DNA from: Onthophagus taurus
Lineage: Eukaryota > Arthropoda > Insecta > Coleoptera > Scarabaeidae
NCBI RefSeq assembly: GCF_036711975.1
Contig: NC_091966.1
Span: 25,303,501-25,367,500 of the forward strand
DNA: 64,000 bases
Reading direction: 5' to 3'
Under the pieces are notes generated by a model, which saw only the letters and a program-made list of their open reading frames with translations, was not told where the DNA came from and ran no database searches. Positions 1 through 10,747 of the stretch are shown one piece after another (positions within the stretch are counted from its first letter, which is position 1; every line of letters starts with the position of its first letter). The translations under genes were made by a program, and so were the position numbers.

Positions 1-1246
1 AGTTTCTGAATATCACCCTAACATTATTGACATTTAATTTTAAAGTAAAATAAGTATTTTATATATCTTACTGTTATATCATAATACAATAATCAATCAA
101 TGAATATTATCTATTTAATAATAAACTGATTAAAAACTTTCCCGTTTACATTTGAATCGCCCCATAAATATTTTTAACATATTAAATAAAAAATACTTAC
201 TCATTGGTGTCCCCTACTAAAAGTGGTACTTTTCTGCTCCTTTTATAACTTTCAGGTTTCAATTTCCTAATAGGATGGCTGTTGCTTTGATGCTGTTTTG
301 ACAAAACGATGGCAGATACTTCACTAACAATGTCTTCTTTAAACTATTCAAAACAAAAAACTCCAAATTAGGTATTATTACAATTATAAGTGATCAAAAA
401 TCAATAATTTTCTTTAAAATAATCTATTAACGAAACACTTTTTTTTATGTTTCTTTCGGAATCTGCTATCTACTGCAGATGAAAAAAAAGTTTCTTATAG
501 GATGTTGATTTAACCAGCAACATTTTAAAGAAATATTCTATATATCTTTTGAAATTAATTTCCTTTAACCGTCTGAGGGAGGTTACATTTTTAGAATACA
601 TAAAGTACTATGAGGTGCGTCGGCCACCAGATCTTTAACATGATTGTTAAATGTTAGACATAGTTTATATGCTAACTCGTATTTAGATCAAAGATCCAAA
701 TCCATGTTAAAAAATCCATGTTAAAAATCAGCCACGACGCACATCTTAAATCCATGTAAGAATCACAAAAGCAATTTTTTAATATTTTCCGCTTTCAAGT
801 ACAATTTAAATTCAAGCCCTGAAGAAGCTTTAATATTGGCGTATGAAAAAATAATTGCGTTTCAATAGTCCTCAATCTTATAGTGGAAATAAATTTATTG
901 TTCGAGGTGTTAACAGGATTAAAGAAAAAAATCTCCTGCTTAAATATGTATAAACAACTTCAAAACCATCATATGAGCATAAACAAAACCCACCAAAAAA
1001 TTTGAAAATCACGAATTACACGAGAATGGTAGTACAAATTTCAAATATTTTTGATGATTCGTTTCACTCAGAAGAGTAAAAGCAAAAGTGGATGTCTTGG
1101 TTACCTATATAGTTAGACAACTGTACGCGAAACAGCATTCTATTAACAATTGATAGCAAAAGCCGTATTCCAACAGGTCGCAAGATTGTATTTCTGTGTA
1201 GATAACTGCTGTTATAGAAGATTTTTAATCGTGTTTTGTCGCAATT
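1..1246. other. AT-rich stretch, no gene seen
   Basis: I see no reading frame with recognisable protein similarity, no RNA gene and no clear terminal repeat in this AT-rich stretch. Short open frames on both strands look like chance. Confidence 0.5.
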
Positions 1247-1840
1247 TTGATTGTTAAGTACTGGTTTTTCAGAAAACTTCAAAGTCAGTTGAATTATTAT
1301 AAAAATTGCGGAAAATTCGAAGTGAAGAAAATAATAAAATTTCATATAAAACGAAAATCTTTCCTTGAAATCGTAAAAATAATAAAGCGCAACACCTCTA
1401 CTAGACAGTACATGGTGCGGAATTATAAAAAGATGGGGGAAATTTACAAAGCACTACGAAATGTAAATCGATCGAAACTAACAAGAAGAAATCATTCATT
1501 CCTATGTCGGTAAATCATTAAGGATCCTACCGTAAGTGGTGTAGCACTGGCTACAACAGTCTTGAACAGCTCTTTAGTGTTCGTGTTAACCATCAACGAC
1601 GACAAATTATATTTAAAACATGGGTTTAAAAGTCGGCATGTTGTTAGAAAAACATTCATACGTAAGATTAATAAACAAAAATGGTTTGTATTTGCAAAAA
1701 ATGCTAAAATAAGAATTTTAACTTCTAGATAATGGTAATTTTCAGATACTAAACTCAATACAGTAAATCTTTGGAAATCCATATTGCGAGTTATAAAATA
1801 TAGGTATTTAAACAAATTAACTTCTTTCTCGCTAAAAATT
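1247..1840 (+). pseudogene. Tc1-like transposase relic
   Basis: This is a decayed Tc1/mariner transposase N-terminal half. The first frame (to about 1513) reads as the helix-turn-helix DNA-binding region, with the segment KIIKRNTSTRQYMVRNYKK and a following LTRR-type linker. After a stop the similarity continues in another frame, through a block reading IIKDPTVSGVALATTVLN and then HGFKSRHVVRKTFIRKINK. The Tc1 family has the second helix-turn-helix and the stretch before the first catalytic Asp at this place. A weak SDTKLN near 1750 sits where the family has SDESKFN. Frameshifts and stops show it is non-functional, and the catalytic C-terminal half is not visible downstream. Assignment is by pattern only; the order of the segments is the strongest argument. 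Confidence 0.6.
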
Positions 1841-1849
1841 TTAATATAA

Positions 1850-1890
1850 TCAGAAACCAGTTTCGGCTAATAAGCCATCATCAGCTGAAT
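1850..1890 (-). ncRNA. Hammerhead-ribozyme-like core (Penelope type)
   Basis: On the minus strand the sequence contains CTGATGA, then a short hairpin GGCT-TATT-AGCC, then GAAAC (plus coordinates 1860-1884). This is the CUGAUGA / stem II / GAAA arrangement of a hammerhead ribozyme. Such cores are known from the pseudo-LTRs of Penelope-like retroelements. I could not find a convincing partner strand closing stem I, so self-cleavage is not established. A Penelope-like coding fragment lies elsewhere in the window (12.4-13.1 kb), but no coding part is attached here. Confidence 0.5.
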
Positions 1891-1894
1891 GGTC

Positions 1895-2339
1895 AAAATG
1901 AACAAAAAAGAACAAAAAACTCAGACATAAGTTAAACACTTACAATTTTTTAAAGTAAAAAATGATAAAATAACAAGATAAACACATTACAAACGAATGA
2001 AATGACAAACTAAAATAAAAATGATTGTTGAAGATTTTTAGTGGCAAAAGTTTGAAGAAAATCGATTTTCCCGGACTATAGGAAATGGTTAGGAAAATTT
2101 TCTTTTCGAATTTGAAACAAAAGGCGACCATGACTACGATGCCGTTGAAATTAGATCGATTAAATACCCCGATCACGAATTTTTTTCAGTTTAAAATCTA
2201 CGGCTGAAATCTATGGCCAACTTCACACGCGTCTTAACTCTTACTGGTGTAAAAAATAAACCACCTAAATTTCCACCCAACTGACGCAATGGTCTATAAT
2301 GTCTTGGTCTACATTATAATCAGAATATCACAAAATAAT
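1895..2339. other. AT-rich stretch, no gene seen
   Basis: I see no supported gene here. The stretch lies between the hammerhead-like core and the piggyBac relic and may be untranslated retroelement sequence. Confidence 0.4.
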
Positions 2340-3400
2340 CAAAATTATTTTCCTACTTTCGCAGCCGCGAAAATTGAAGTAGATGAAGATATAAATACCA
2401 ATATTGATATTTATTCCAGTGAAAATGATTCAGATGACAAGAAACCTTAATCTGTACTTCAAGCAAAAATTAAAAAAAAATTAACTACAGTTATCAATAA
2501 AATAAACAGCTTAAATCTGACACCACATTCTCTGTTTCAACTATTTTTACGTTTTTCAAGCAAACTTGAACAACAAATGCATATGTTTTCTAGTATGCAG
2601 GAGAACGACGTGCGGAGAAATAAATGCCTTTTTAGGAATCAATTTACTTATGGGGATCAAGCATTGGCCAAGTTACAAAGATTATTGGTCCAGTGCACCA
2701 GATCTAGGTGATTCTTACATTAGCTCTCTTATAACGCAAAAAAGATTTGGTTGGCTATTAGGACACTTGCATATCAATCATTACTCTGCCATGCCTAATA
2801 GTGAATCGGAATATTTTGATCGTCTTTATAAAGTATGGCCGTTGTTAGATCATTTAGAAAAAGCTTTTAAGTATTGGCTTTTATCAAATGAAGTATTAGC
2901 CTTGGACGAGTCGATGATCAAATTTAAAGGTAGAAGTGCGCTAAAACAGTATATGCCTAAGAAACTTTTGCGATAAGTCGGGATGCTGTTTGAAATTCGA
3001 TATTTGTATTGGAAAATCCCAGGATTAACTTATAGGACCTAGGCTCTGTCCTATAAGTTCTAGGGTTGTGTACAAGTTTACTGGGGGTCTTGAACAAAAA
3101 AAACCATACAATATTTTTTGATAATTTTTTTAACAATGTGGAACTAAGTGAATGCATCTCGAAAGTATTTACCTAATTTTAAAATGGACAAGCAGCTCCA
3201 AAGAGATGAATTCGACTGGTACACAAACGATACAAAACAATTTGCAATAAAATGGAAAGATAAAATGTACACCTTTAACCAAATTACCACAATCCTAAAG
3301 ATTGCACGAAAAGTAGTAGAAGAGGAAAAAATGGAAATATATTGTAGATTATAACGCCAACATGAACAGTGTCGATAAATTCGATCAACTTCTAGCTAAC
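2340..3400 (+). pseudogene. piggyBac-like transposase relic
   Basis: This is the remains of a piggyBac-family (DDE_Tnp_1_7) transposase. An acidic leader (EVDEDINTNIDIYSSENDS, about 2370-2440) is followed by an open stretch (to 2976) with MGIKHWPSYKDYWS, a LPHL-like RFGWLLGHLH block and LALDESMIKFKGRSALKQYM, which resembles the family's first catalytic Asp region. Frameshifted remnants follow: NKKNHTIFFDNFFNN near 3090, a frame at 3148-3354 with MDKQLQRDEFDWYTND, and DYNANMNSVDKFDQL near 3351-3395. Their order matches the family, so one gene has been broken by several small indels. The Cys-rich C-terminal finger was not seen, and no TTAA-flanked termini were identified. Confidence 0.75.
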
Positions 3401-3404
3401 TAGC

Positions 3405-3808
3405 ATTGCGTTTCTTAAGTCTGCTAAACCCGAATGATTCTAGTTCTAGGTCAAATGTTAGTTCTAGTTTTATATCATGAGAACTATCACTAGACCTAGA
3501 CACATTCGAGTTTAGCCTCTTCTTTTCTTTCTCAAGACGGCTAAACCCGTATTTTGCTGGTTCTAGATGTGGTATTAGTTTTAATGATATAAAACTAGAA
3601 CTAACACTAGATCTAGAACTAGAAAGTTTCGGGTTTAGCGTCTTCAGACGCACGGCTAAACCCGAATGTTTCTAGTTCTAGGTGTAGTGTTAGTTCTAGT
3701 TTTAATTGTTCTTCAGCGCTAAATTGTTGTTAATTCTCTTGAACTAAACCAAGAACTAGATAGATTCGGGTTTAGCCGTTAATCTTTTAAGATGGCTAAA
3801 CTTGAATG
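3405..3808. repeat. Array of three CTAG-rich hairpins
   Basis: At least three head-to-tail palindromic units of about 90-120 bp occur. Each is bounded by GGCTAAACCCGAAT on the left and ATTCGGGTTTAGCC on the right, and each is filled with variants of CTAGTTCTAG and its complement. The same terminal phrase recurs near 9550-9600 and 10540-10550. Each unit could fold on itself, so the array looks like a foldback or MITE-type family rather than a simple satellite. It directly follows the piggyBac relic. I do not recognise a named family. Confidence 0.7.
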
Positions 3809-4205
3809 TTGTAGCACCAAGGCAAAGCCACTGCGCACTTAAAGAATATATTCTTGTTTTTCTCAAGATTATTGTTTTTTGTAGAATTTACATACTCGTA
3901 TGTCCAAAATAAACCAAAACAGATATATGATATTTTATTTTTATGCAAATGGAGCGGTGGTACAAAAAGTGAATCTCCAATTTTTTTAAAAACTTTATGC
4001 TTTAATGAAATATCATATGATTTCAACCTATATATGACCTTTTAAAATCGTTTACTTAAAGAATCTAAAAAAATCAAACTTTGCTCCAGTTGTGCAAAAT
4101 GTTATGTTAAACACTTGCTCCAGTAAGAGTTAAGTGGTCGTGTTTACCCTAGGTTTTTTATAAATTAGTTTGTTAACTGCATTCTTATAACTTCTTTTTA
4201 TACAG
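3809..4205. other. No gene seen
   Basis: AT-rich spacer between the hairpin array and the long-inverted-repeat element. Short open frames on both strands are mutual shadows. Confidence 0.4.
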
Positions 4206-4526
4206 GTGTCTCAGCGAGACCGGCCATTAGACGTTTCTGGGGTTCTGGCCAAAATAAAAATTTGAGAATTCAGACTTATTATCAATTACGTTCTCTTCGT
4301 CTAAAATATTTTCAGATTTCTAGCACTTCCGGTTATACTGGAAGTCGCCACCTACTTTATTTTTTTAAATGGAACATCCTGTATATTTTTACATATTTGG
4401 ATTTGTCTGTTTTCAAGATTTATAAATAACTTTACTTTTTGCAATTTGATTCGGCCGTTCTCGAGTTATTCGAATTTTTCTAGAAAAATCTGCTCCAGCG
4501 GACATTTGTTCAAAAAATCATAAAGG

Positions 4527-5417
4527 GTGTCTCAATAAGAGTGCCCGATTTAAATTTGGTGCCATTTTTTTTCTGTGCAAGTGGCAGCCCCGAAATTTGA
4601 CAGCTATCATCTACGATTGCTCTGATTATTAATAATGGGGCGCTATACAAAGGAACAACGCGTTATCATTGTGAAAACCCATTACAAATATGGGGAAAGT
4701 TATGCCGAAACCGCTCGCAAACTTCGCGGAATTTTACGTCGTGAAAGTGCACCAAATGTGTCAACAATTCGAAGAGTAATCAATAAATTTGAAGAAACCG
4801 GGTCGATTATGGACAGTAAGTCTCCTGTGCGTCGACGTACCGGCCCATCTCGCGAAAACATCGCTGCTGTAAACGAATCGTTCACAACAACTTCAAATTT
4901 CGAGAACCACCACGCAGCGAATTCTCACGAAGGACCTCCATCTCCATCCCTACAAGGTTCAGCTGACCCAGGAGCTCAAACCAACAGACCACTCACAGCG
5001 CCGACAATTTGTTCAATGGTTGATGGAGCAAAATGAAGTGAATGCCGATTTTTCGAAAAAAATCATCTTCAACTGGCCACCGAGATCGTGCGATTTGACA
5101 CCGTGCGACTTCTTCCTCTGGGGTTTTGTGAAATCTCACGTCTATGCCAATGCGCCACGGACTATTCCCGAGCTCAGGGACGAGATAAAACGCGTCATCG
5201 GTGAGTTAGAACCACAACTCTGCAGAAACATCATCGAAAATTTCATGAAAAGAGCAAGGATCTGTGTGCAAAGCCGCGGGAGTCATTTACCGGATATTTT
5301 ATTTCATGCTTAATCGGAACATGTGTGCTTTATAATGTGGTAAAAATATCACCACTCGATCAAAAACTATGCGTTTTATTGATAAATTAAATCGGGCATT
5401 GTTATTGAGACACCCTA
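4527..5417 (+). mobile_element. Nested, internally deleted mariner-like element
   Basis: It starts at AGGGTGTCTCAATAAGAG and ends with the inverted version TGTTATTGAGACACCCT, each next to a TA, as expected for the Tc1/mariner superfamily. It lies inside the left inverted repeat of the larger element. The arm sequence flanking it on both sides matches the opposite arm of the larger element continuously, so the nesting order is clear. It contains a transposase remnant. Confidence 0.75.
4635..5313 (+). pseudogene. Mariner-like transposase, central deletion
   Basis: The 5' part starts at an ATG at 4635 and encodes a helix-turn-helix N-terminus (MGRYTKEQRVIIVKTHYKYG, then a VSTIRRVINKFEETGSIMD block). 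The similarity then jumps directly to the C-terminal catalytic end in another frame (about 5020-5313), including WPPRSCDLTPCDFFLWG, which holds the third catalytic Asp. The middle, with the first two catalytic acids, is missing. The product could at most bind DNA. The sequence across the deletion is out of frame. Confidence 0.8.
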
Positions 5418-5796
5418 TAGAATACTGGTTTTTTGAGATATCAATTTAGGATTCAGAACATGCTTAAATAACATTATGGAGTACGTTATGGAGTTTGTTC
5501 ACTTTACTATGACACATCAACTTTTCGAAATTTCGAAGCACCATACCTTCATTTTTTCAAATGGCACCCCCCATATTTTATTACTTAGTCGTCTTCGGCG
5601 TCTCATTTTACATCTTTTATACTCCATAATATGGAGAGGACATATTATGTCCTATGCCTAACATTAATAGTTTGAGAAATAATTAGGGTTTTTTAAAAGA
5701 TGCTCACATATCACATCGATATTAACCTAGTGTGCCATGGAAAACAAATGTTTAATGACTTGTTGACAAACGTCAAAGTCTGATTTACGTTGTTGG

Positions 5797-6170
5797 ATGC
5801 TTGTGAATCTAAAACCAGTTAAAATGGATATTAATAACGTAAATAATGTTTATACAAATGAAGAAATCCATAATTTATTTTTTGTGCACGGAAAGTGCGA
5901 CAAAGTTCTTAGTAGAACTTGCAGAATGTTTAATGAAAATTATCCACATTTACCTCCGATGACAAAAGGTAAATTTAGAAGAATAGAAGCAAATTTTTTG
6001 CAAATTTTTTATCACGTGTTAAACTGACCAAAAAATGTAGTAGATAATGCAACGGAAGATGTGAATACCTTGGCTTATTTCAAGCCCAGTCCCAACACCT
6101 CAATTCGAGCTGCAAAGAAGATCTGTGAATCCTACTATGAACTTTGTCGCGCTTTTCATGCATAAAAAAT
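5797..6170 (+). pseudogene. Transposase N-terminus remnant (DUF4817-like)
   Basis: The frame 5797-6027 contains YTNEEIHNLFFVHGKCDK and a following NENYPHLPPM block. This resembles the N-terminal helix-turn-helix (DUF4817-like) of insect mariner-like transposases. A weaker continuation (NTLAYFKPSPNTSIRAAKK) follows a stop in 6040-6160. The catalytic domain is absent. The position in the centre of the long-inverted-repeat element fits a deletion derivative of that element's own transposase. Confidence 0.55.
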
Positions 6171-6989
6171 AAGTTAAGAATTTCTTGATTTGTGTAAATA
6201 TTACTTTCGTTGTTATCGATTTTAACTCTTTTCAGTACTAATATTAAGGGACCTAACAGATAATTATTAGCTCACATGCATCAAGTGACGTAAATAAGTG
6301 AGTCTTTGACAAGAACTCACTGAGAAGGCTTGTTTTTCATGGCACACTAGGCTAAATATCCATATATGTGTGTATTTTTCAAAAAACCATAATTATCTCC
6401 CAAACTATTAATGTTAGGTATGGGACATGGGAGATAAAAGATGTAGAATGAGACACCGAAGACAACTAAGTAATAAAATATGAGGGGTGCCATTTAAAAA
6501 AATGAAGTTATGGTACTTCCAAATTTTGAAAAGTTATAACGTGCCATAGTAAAGTGAGCAAATGTTCTAGACAGCCGCTATCGGCACCAAAACATACTCC
6601 ATCATGTTGCTTAAGCATGTTCTGAATCCTAAACTGATATCCCAAAAATCGAGTGTTCTCTGATTTTTTGAATAAATGTCTGCTGGAGCAGATTTTTCTA
6701 GAAAAATTCGAATAACTCGAGAACGGCCGAATCAAATTGCAAAAAGTAAAGTTATTTATAAACCTTGAAAACAGACAAATCCAAATATGTAAAAATATAC
6801 AGAATGTTCCATTTAAAAAAATAAAGTAGGTGGCGACTTCCGGTATAACCGGAAGTGCAAGAAATTTGAAAATATTTTAGTCGAAGAGATCGTAATTAAT
6901 AATACTTAAGTCTGAATTCTCAAATTTTTATTTTGCCAGAACCCCAGAATCGTCTAATGACCGGTCTCCCTGAGACACCCTGTATTTGT

Positions 6990-7262
6990 TATTGTTTAAA
7001 ACTCAGTAAATAATGTTTAAAATGAAGTGTTGTTATATTTAACAAAATTCCTAACCTTAATATTTATATTTTTTAATTTTATTGACTCATGGTGAAGTAA
7101 ACTAACTATAATTTACTCTAAATTGAAAAACAGTTAAAAAAACTATTTAATTCTTTTTTATATGTATTGCAAATATGGGCCTGACAGGCCTCACCCATTC
7201 ATGTGGGTGGCTCATGTAATTATGGGAACACCCCTTCACTAGAGGATTAAAGTTTGTACAGT
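6990..7262. other. No gene seen
   Basis: Spacer between the long-inverted-repeat element and the minus-strand spliced gene. It would contain that gene's 3' untranslated region, but no convincing signal was picked out. Confidence 0.4.
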
Positions 7263-8060
7263 TCAAATACGGTTTTTGCTATCAACTGTGATTAAAATCT
7301 TCTTTACCATTTGGTTGTCGAACTGCAGAAGTAACCAATATAGTTCTAAATGAAATACAATCATAAAGAATATTTGAAATTTATACTAACATTCTTGAGT
7401 ACTTAATTCGTGATTTTCTAATATTTCTAAGGGATTTTGCATACATATTTATTTTGATGTGATGAAATAATGTAATAAAAATAATTACCTTCTTCATATA
7501 CTTCAAAAACCAATCCGGAGGTGGAATTTCTTTATCTTTCACTCTAGATCTATCCACATAATCTAATTTCAAATCAATATACTGTCCAGCTAAAGCCTTC
7601 CCTCGGAAAAACGGCAACGCATAATCATAGTCGAAATCGTTCTCAATATAACATTCATTATCACCAGCTATATAAGATACTCGAACGTTATCAACATTAT
7701 TAACGAAAGTTCCGGAATTGTTTAGCTATTTAATAAAAGAAATCAACATATAGTTATATAAACAACCTATTGAAAAATGTATAAATTATTGTCATATACC
7801 AGATAGGTTTTGAAAGTGTGATAATCGTTAGTAGCTGATCCATCCAACATGCCCACCATGTTAGATCTTGCGTCGACACAAACCGTTTTATTCTTCCATT
7901 GAATGTTGAAGATCATCTCTGCGTCTTTTTTCTTTTCGTCGAAGGTGATCTTCAAACGGTACATGTTCCAACGAGACACGTTGTCATGTACTAGCAAATC
8001 GCCAAAAATCGAATTGGAAAACGAGTTGTAAACCGCACAGTGTTTTGGTGTTTGTTTACG
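7263..8060 (-). CDS. Unidentified spliced gene, 5' end not found
   Basis: Three blocks join with consensus splice sites. The first runs from about 8045 to 7800 (it includes VHDNVSRWNMYRL and ATNDYHTFKTYL). The second is 7725-7490 (YIENDFDYDYALPFFRGKAL, then EIPPPDWFLKYMKK). The third is 7322-7263, ending FDNQMVKKILITVDSKNRI and a stop. Donors are G|GTATAT and AAG|GTAATT; acceptors are AATAG and CTGCAG. The blocks together make about 180 residues with balanced, non-repetitive composition, unlike the surrounding transposons. No ATG is in frame upstream of the first block before a stop near 8060, so the start lies in an unseen exon or has been lost. I do not recognise the family and assign no function. 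Confidence 0.5.
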
Positions 8061-8622
8061 TTGTTAACGGATACACAACAATCACTTGACATTTATCTAT
8101 CAGAAAGGCCGTGGTTCACTATACATTAATTGCGCATGCGTATTCTGGAAAGAATTGGTCAATAAAAATTTTGATTTCGATTAAATGTTTTTAATTTTCA
8201 TTTGTTTATAAAAATTAAATTAAATCATAAAATTATTACCGTTAAAGAATTTGACATTTACTATAATTTAAGCAAAAAGAAATTTATTACCAACTAATAA
8301 ACAAGAAAAACTAAATTTTAATATACATAACCTCAAACGTTTTGTTTCTAATTCAAGTCTAATTACTTATATCAAAATTGATTAAAATGATGGTGGTGTA
8401 TTGTATTATTTGTGAATTTGCCAAATAGGATTCTTTTTTTATTATTTCACATATTTTCTAGCTTTTACGAGTTACAAGTTACAACACCTTTACGAACATT
8501 TAATAAGGTAGAATCAAATTTTGCATTACCTCTTAACTTATAAAGTGACAGCGAAAACGACGATTGATTATAAAATATTGATGCAAAAGCATGAAGCAAA
8601 CTTATGCCTAGATACTGCAGAA
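8061..8622. other. No gene seen
   Basis: AT-rich stretch without a supported frame. If the gene at 7263-8060 has a further 5' exon it should lie here, but I could not identify one. Confidence 0.4.
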
Positions 8623-9173
8623 AAATAATAATAATACTTTATTTGTGTAAATAAGAATTTACATTCTTTTCCACTCTTCATTTGGTTACATGTCGTTCAA
8701 TTTGCCACAAGTTACTTACAAAAAAACAGAAAACTAATTCGAAATATTGATGGACAACATAAGACACAGACAAACTACTTATACTCAAAAATTTCAAACT
8801 TTAGCTAAAGGAATGACATGTGACGGCAATCTGACGGTTACATTTCACTGTCTAGAAATTCCTGTACGCTGTAGAATGCCCGACCGAGGAGAATAGCAGT
8901 GACTTCTCTTGTGAAAGTCCCCAGTGGGAGCTCTCTTATGAATTCTGGTAATTTGTTAAATAATTTTGTTGGACCATAATAACTTTTTGCTGTTCTGAAC
9001 TTGTTGATTCCATGAAACTTTGGTACAATTGCGTTTTTGTTTCTGGTGTTATATTCATGCAGTGTTTTGTGTAGTTTGTAATCCTTTATGTGTTTTCTCA
9101 TATACAGTGATACAATAAAGTCTACATACAGCCCGGAAAATGATAATATCTGAGCTCGCGAAATGTAATTCAA
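8623..9173 (-). pseudogene. LINE ORF2 C-terminal fragment with ATT-type tail
   Basis: The minus-strand frame ending at 8838 reads LHEYNTRNKN, then SYYGPTKLFNKLPEFIREL and FYSVQEFLDSEM. This is the conserved extreme C-terminus of CR1-type LINE ORF2 proteins (the YNTR, LPxxIR and FYSxxEFL blocks). It is followed by a short 3' untranslated region and an AATAAT-type tail at 8623-8640 (plus coordinates), typical of this clade. Everything upstream of the last roughly 90 residues is missing, as in a 5'-truncated insertion. The upper end meets the inverted-repeat composite that starts near 9102. Confidence 0.7.
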
Positions 9174-10747
9174 TGAAATTTTTTAACAAAACATGTAAGA
9201 AGTCCATATTATTTCCATATTTTACATAAAAACAATATAAGCTATTATTAATCAAGAGAAACACAAAACATAATCATATCTATAACTCAAAAAAGTCTAC
9301 ATACAGTCCTAAAAAAAACTATCTGTTATAGCTCAATAAAAATACCGGAAGTTGCTTATATCTTGAGTAATATTGGAATTAAACGTATCATGTTTGGGCT
9401 CATTTTGAATGACATGATGCATTTATATCAAAAAATAAACAAGATGGAATAAAAAACATTAACCTTGAATATTTTTAGTTCTGTGTATAGTGTTAATTCT
9501 ACATAGTAACAGTGCTAGTGTAAAACTAGAACTAACACTGTATCTAGAACTAGAATCATTCGGGTTTAGCCGTCTTTAGAGACTTGCGGCTAAACCCAAA
9601 TGATTCTACTTCTAGGTATAGTGTTAGTTCTATATAGTAACAGTGCTAGTGTAAAACTAGAACTAACGACTGAAAACTGCACCAACATTGTCAAAATTGT
9701 TTCTATTTATCTAGTTGATAGTCATTAAAAACTTGTCTAAATGTATAAGGACTAGTTTATAGCAAGTTTAGGTTGCTCAGAATGACTGAAAACTGCACCA
9801 ACATTGTCTAAAATTGGTTTATAAGGTAGCAAAATTGTTTAAAATGATTGGAAATAATTTGATAGGTATCTCATGTTATTCCAAATCATTGAAAACTGGT
9901 TGAGCATAATTTTATATTTGTCTAAATGATTAACAACTAGTTTTTAAACAATCCATGTTGCTCAAAATGACTAAAAACTAGTTGATAGTCATTAAAAACT
10001 TGTCTAAATGTATAACGACTAGTTTGTAGCAAGTCCAGATTGCTCACAACGACTGAAAACTGCACTAATATTGTCCAAAATTGGTCTATAAGGTATCAAA
10101 ATTGTTCAAAATGTTTCGAAATAGGTTCATAGCCATCTCATGTTATTCAAAATAATTGATTATAGGTTGAGCATAATTTTATACTTGTCTAAATGATTAA
10201 CAACTAGTTTTAGACAATCCATGTTGCTCAAAATGACTAAAGATTAGTTGATAGTCATTAAAAACTTGTCTAAATGAATAGGGACTAGTTTATAGCAAGT
10301 CCAAGTTCACCTAGTTTTGCACTAGCACTATCACTAGAGCTAACACAGTTCTAGGTCTAGTTCCAGGTCTAATGTTAGTTCTAGAGACAGTGCTAAGTAG
10401 CGCTAGTTAGCATAAGATATCACTCAATGTTGTATATTTTTATTGAACTAACTTTAGCTAGTTCTAGGACTAGTGTTAGATCCAGTTTTACACTAGCACT
10501 ATCACTAGAACTAACACAAGACCTAGAACTAGAATAATTCGGGTTTAGCCGTCTTGAGAGACTAAATGCGACTAAATCTACTGCTGTAGCCTTCACTTCG
10601 TAGCACAAGTCGAACTGTTTCGATTTTGTATTAAAATAATATAGACTTCTAATATCCTTCGTTTAAAAAATTCATTGAATTACATTTCAGGAGATGAGAT
10701 ATTATCATTTTCTTGGGTGTATGTAGACTTTATTGTATCACTGTATG
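9102..10747. repeat. Composite with inverted flanks and tandem core
   Basis: About 110-150 bp at each edge are inverted copies of each other. At left, ATACAGTGATACAATAAAG begins at 9102. At right, its complement ends at 10747, with matching sequence extending inward through a TTCATTGAATTACATTTC block. Between them lie CTAG-rich hairpins on both sides (about 9480-9665 and 10310-10560) and a core of tandem repeats. The layout suggests a foldback-type or MITE element with a minisatellite core. It contains no coding sequence. Confidence 0.6.
9668..10300. repeat. Tandem repeat, about 266-bp period
   Basis: The phrase TTGATAGTCATTAAAAACTT starts at 9715, 9982 and 10248, giving a period of 266-267 bp over a little more than two full units. 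Units share the order AACTAG, TGCTCA, ACTGAAAACTGCAC and GGTTGAGCATAATTTTATA. Copies differ by scattered substitutions. The array is enclosed by CTAG hairpins of the family seen at 3.4-3.8 kb. Confidence 0.8.

Larger units (their letters stand above)
4206..6988. mobile_element. Mariner-like element with very long inverted repeats
   Basis: The ends are mutually inverted. The left end begins CAGGTGTCTCAGCGAGACCG, and the right end is its close complement, ending in CTCCCTGAGACACCCTG. The inverted repeat runs about 650 bp per side (left about 4206-4522 plus 5418-5745; right about 6340-6988). The left arm is interrupted by a second element at about 4527-5417. The centre (5745-6340) carries only a short transposase N-terminus remnant, so this is a non-autonomous, internally deleted copy. 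Confidence 0.75.

Noticed and set aside
3405-3808. CRISPR array
   Set aside because: Repeats are palindromic foldbacks with no regular spacers, and the genome is eukaryotic.
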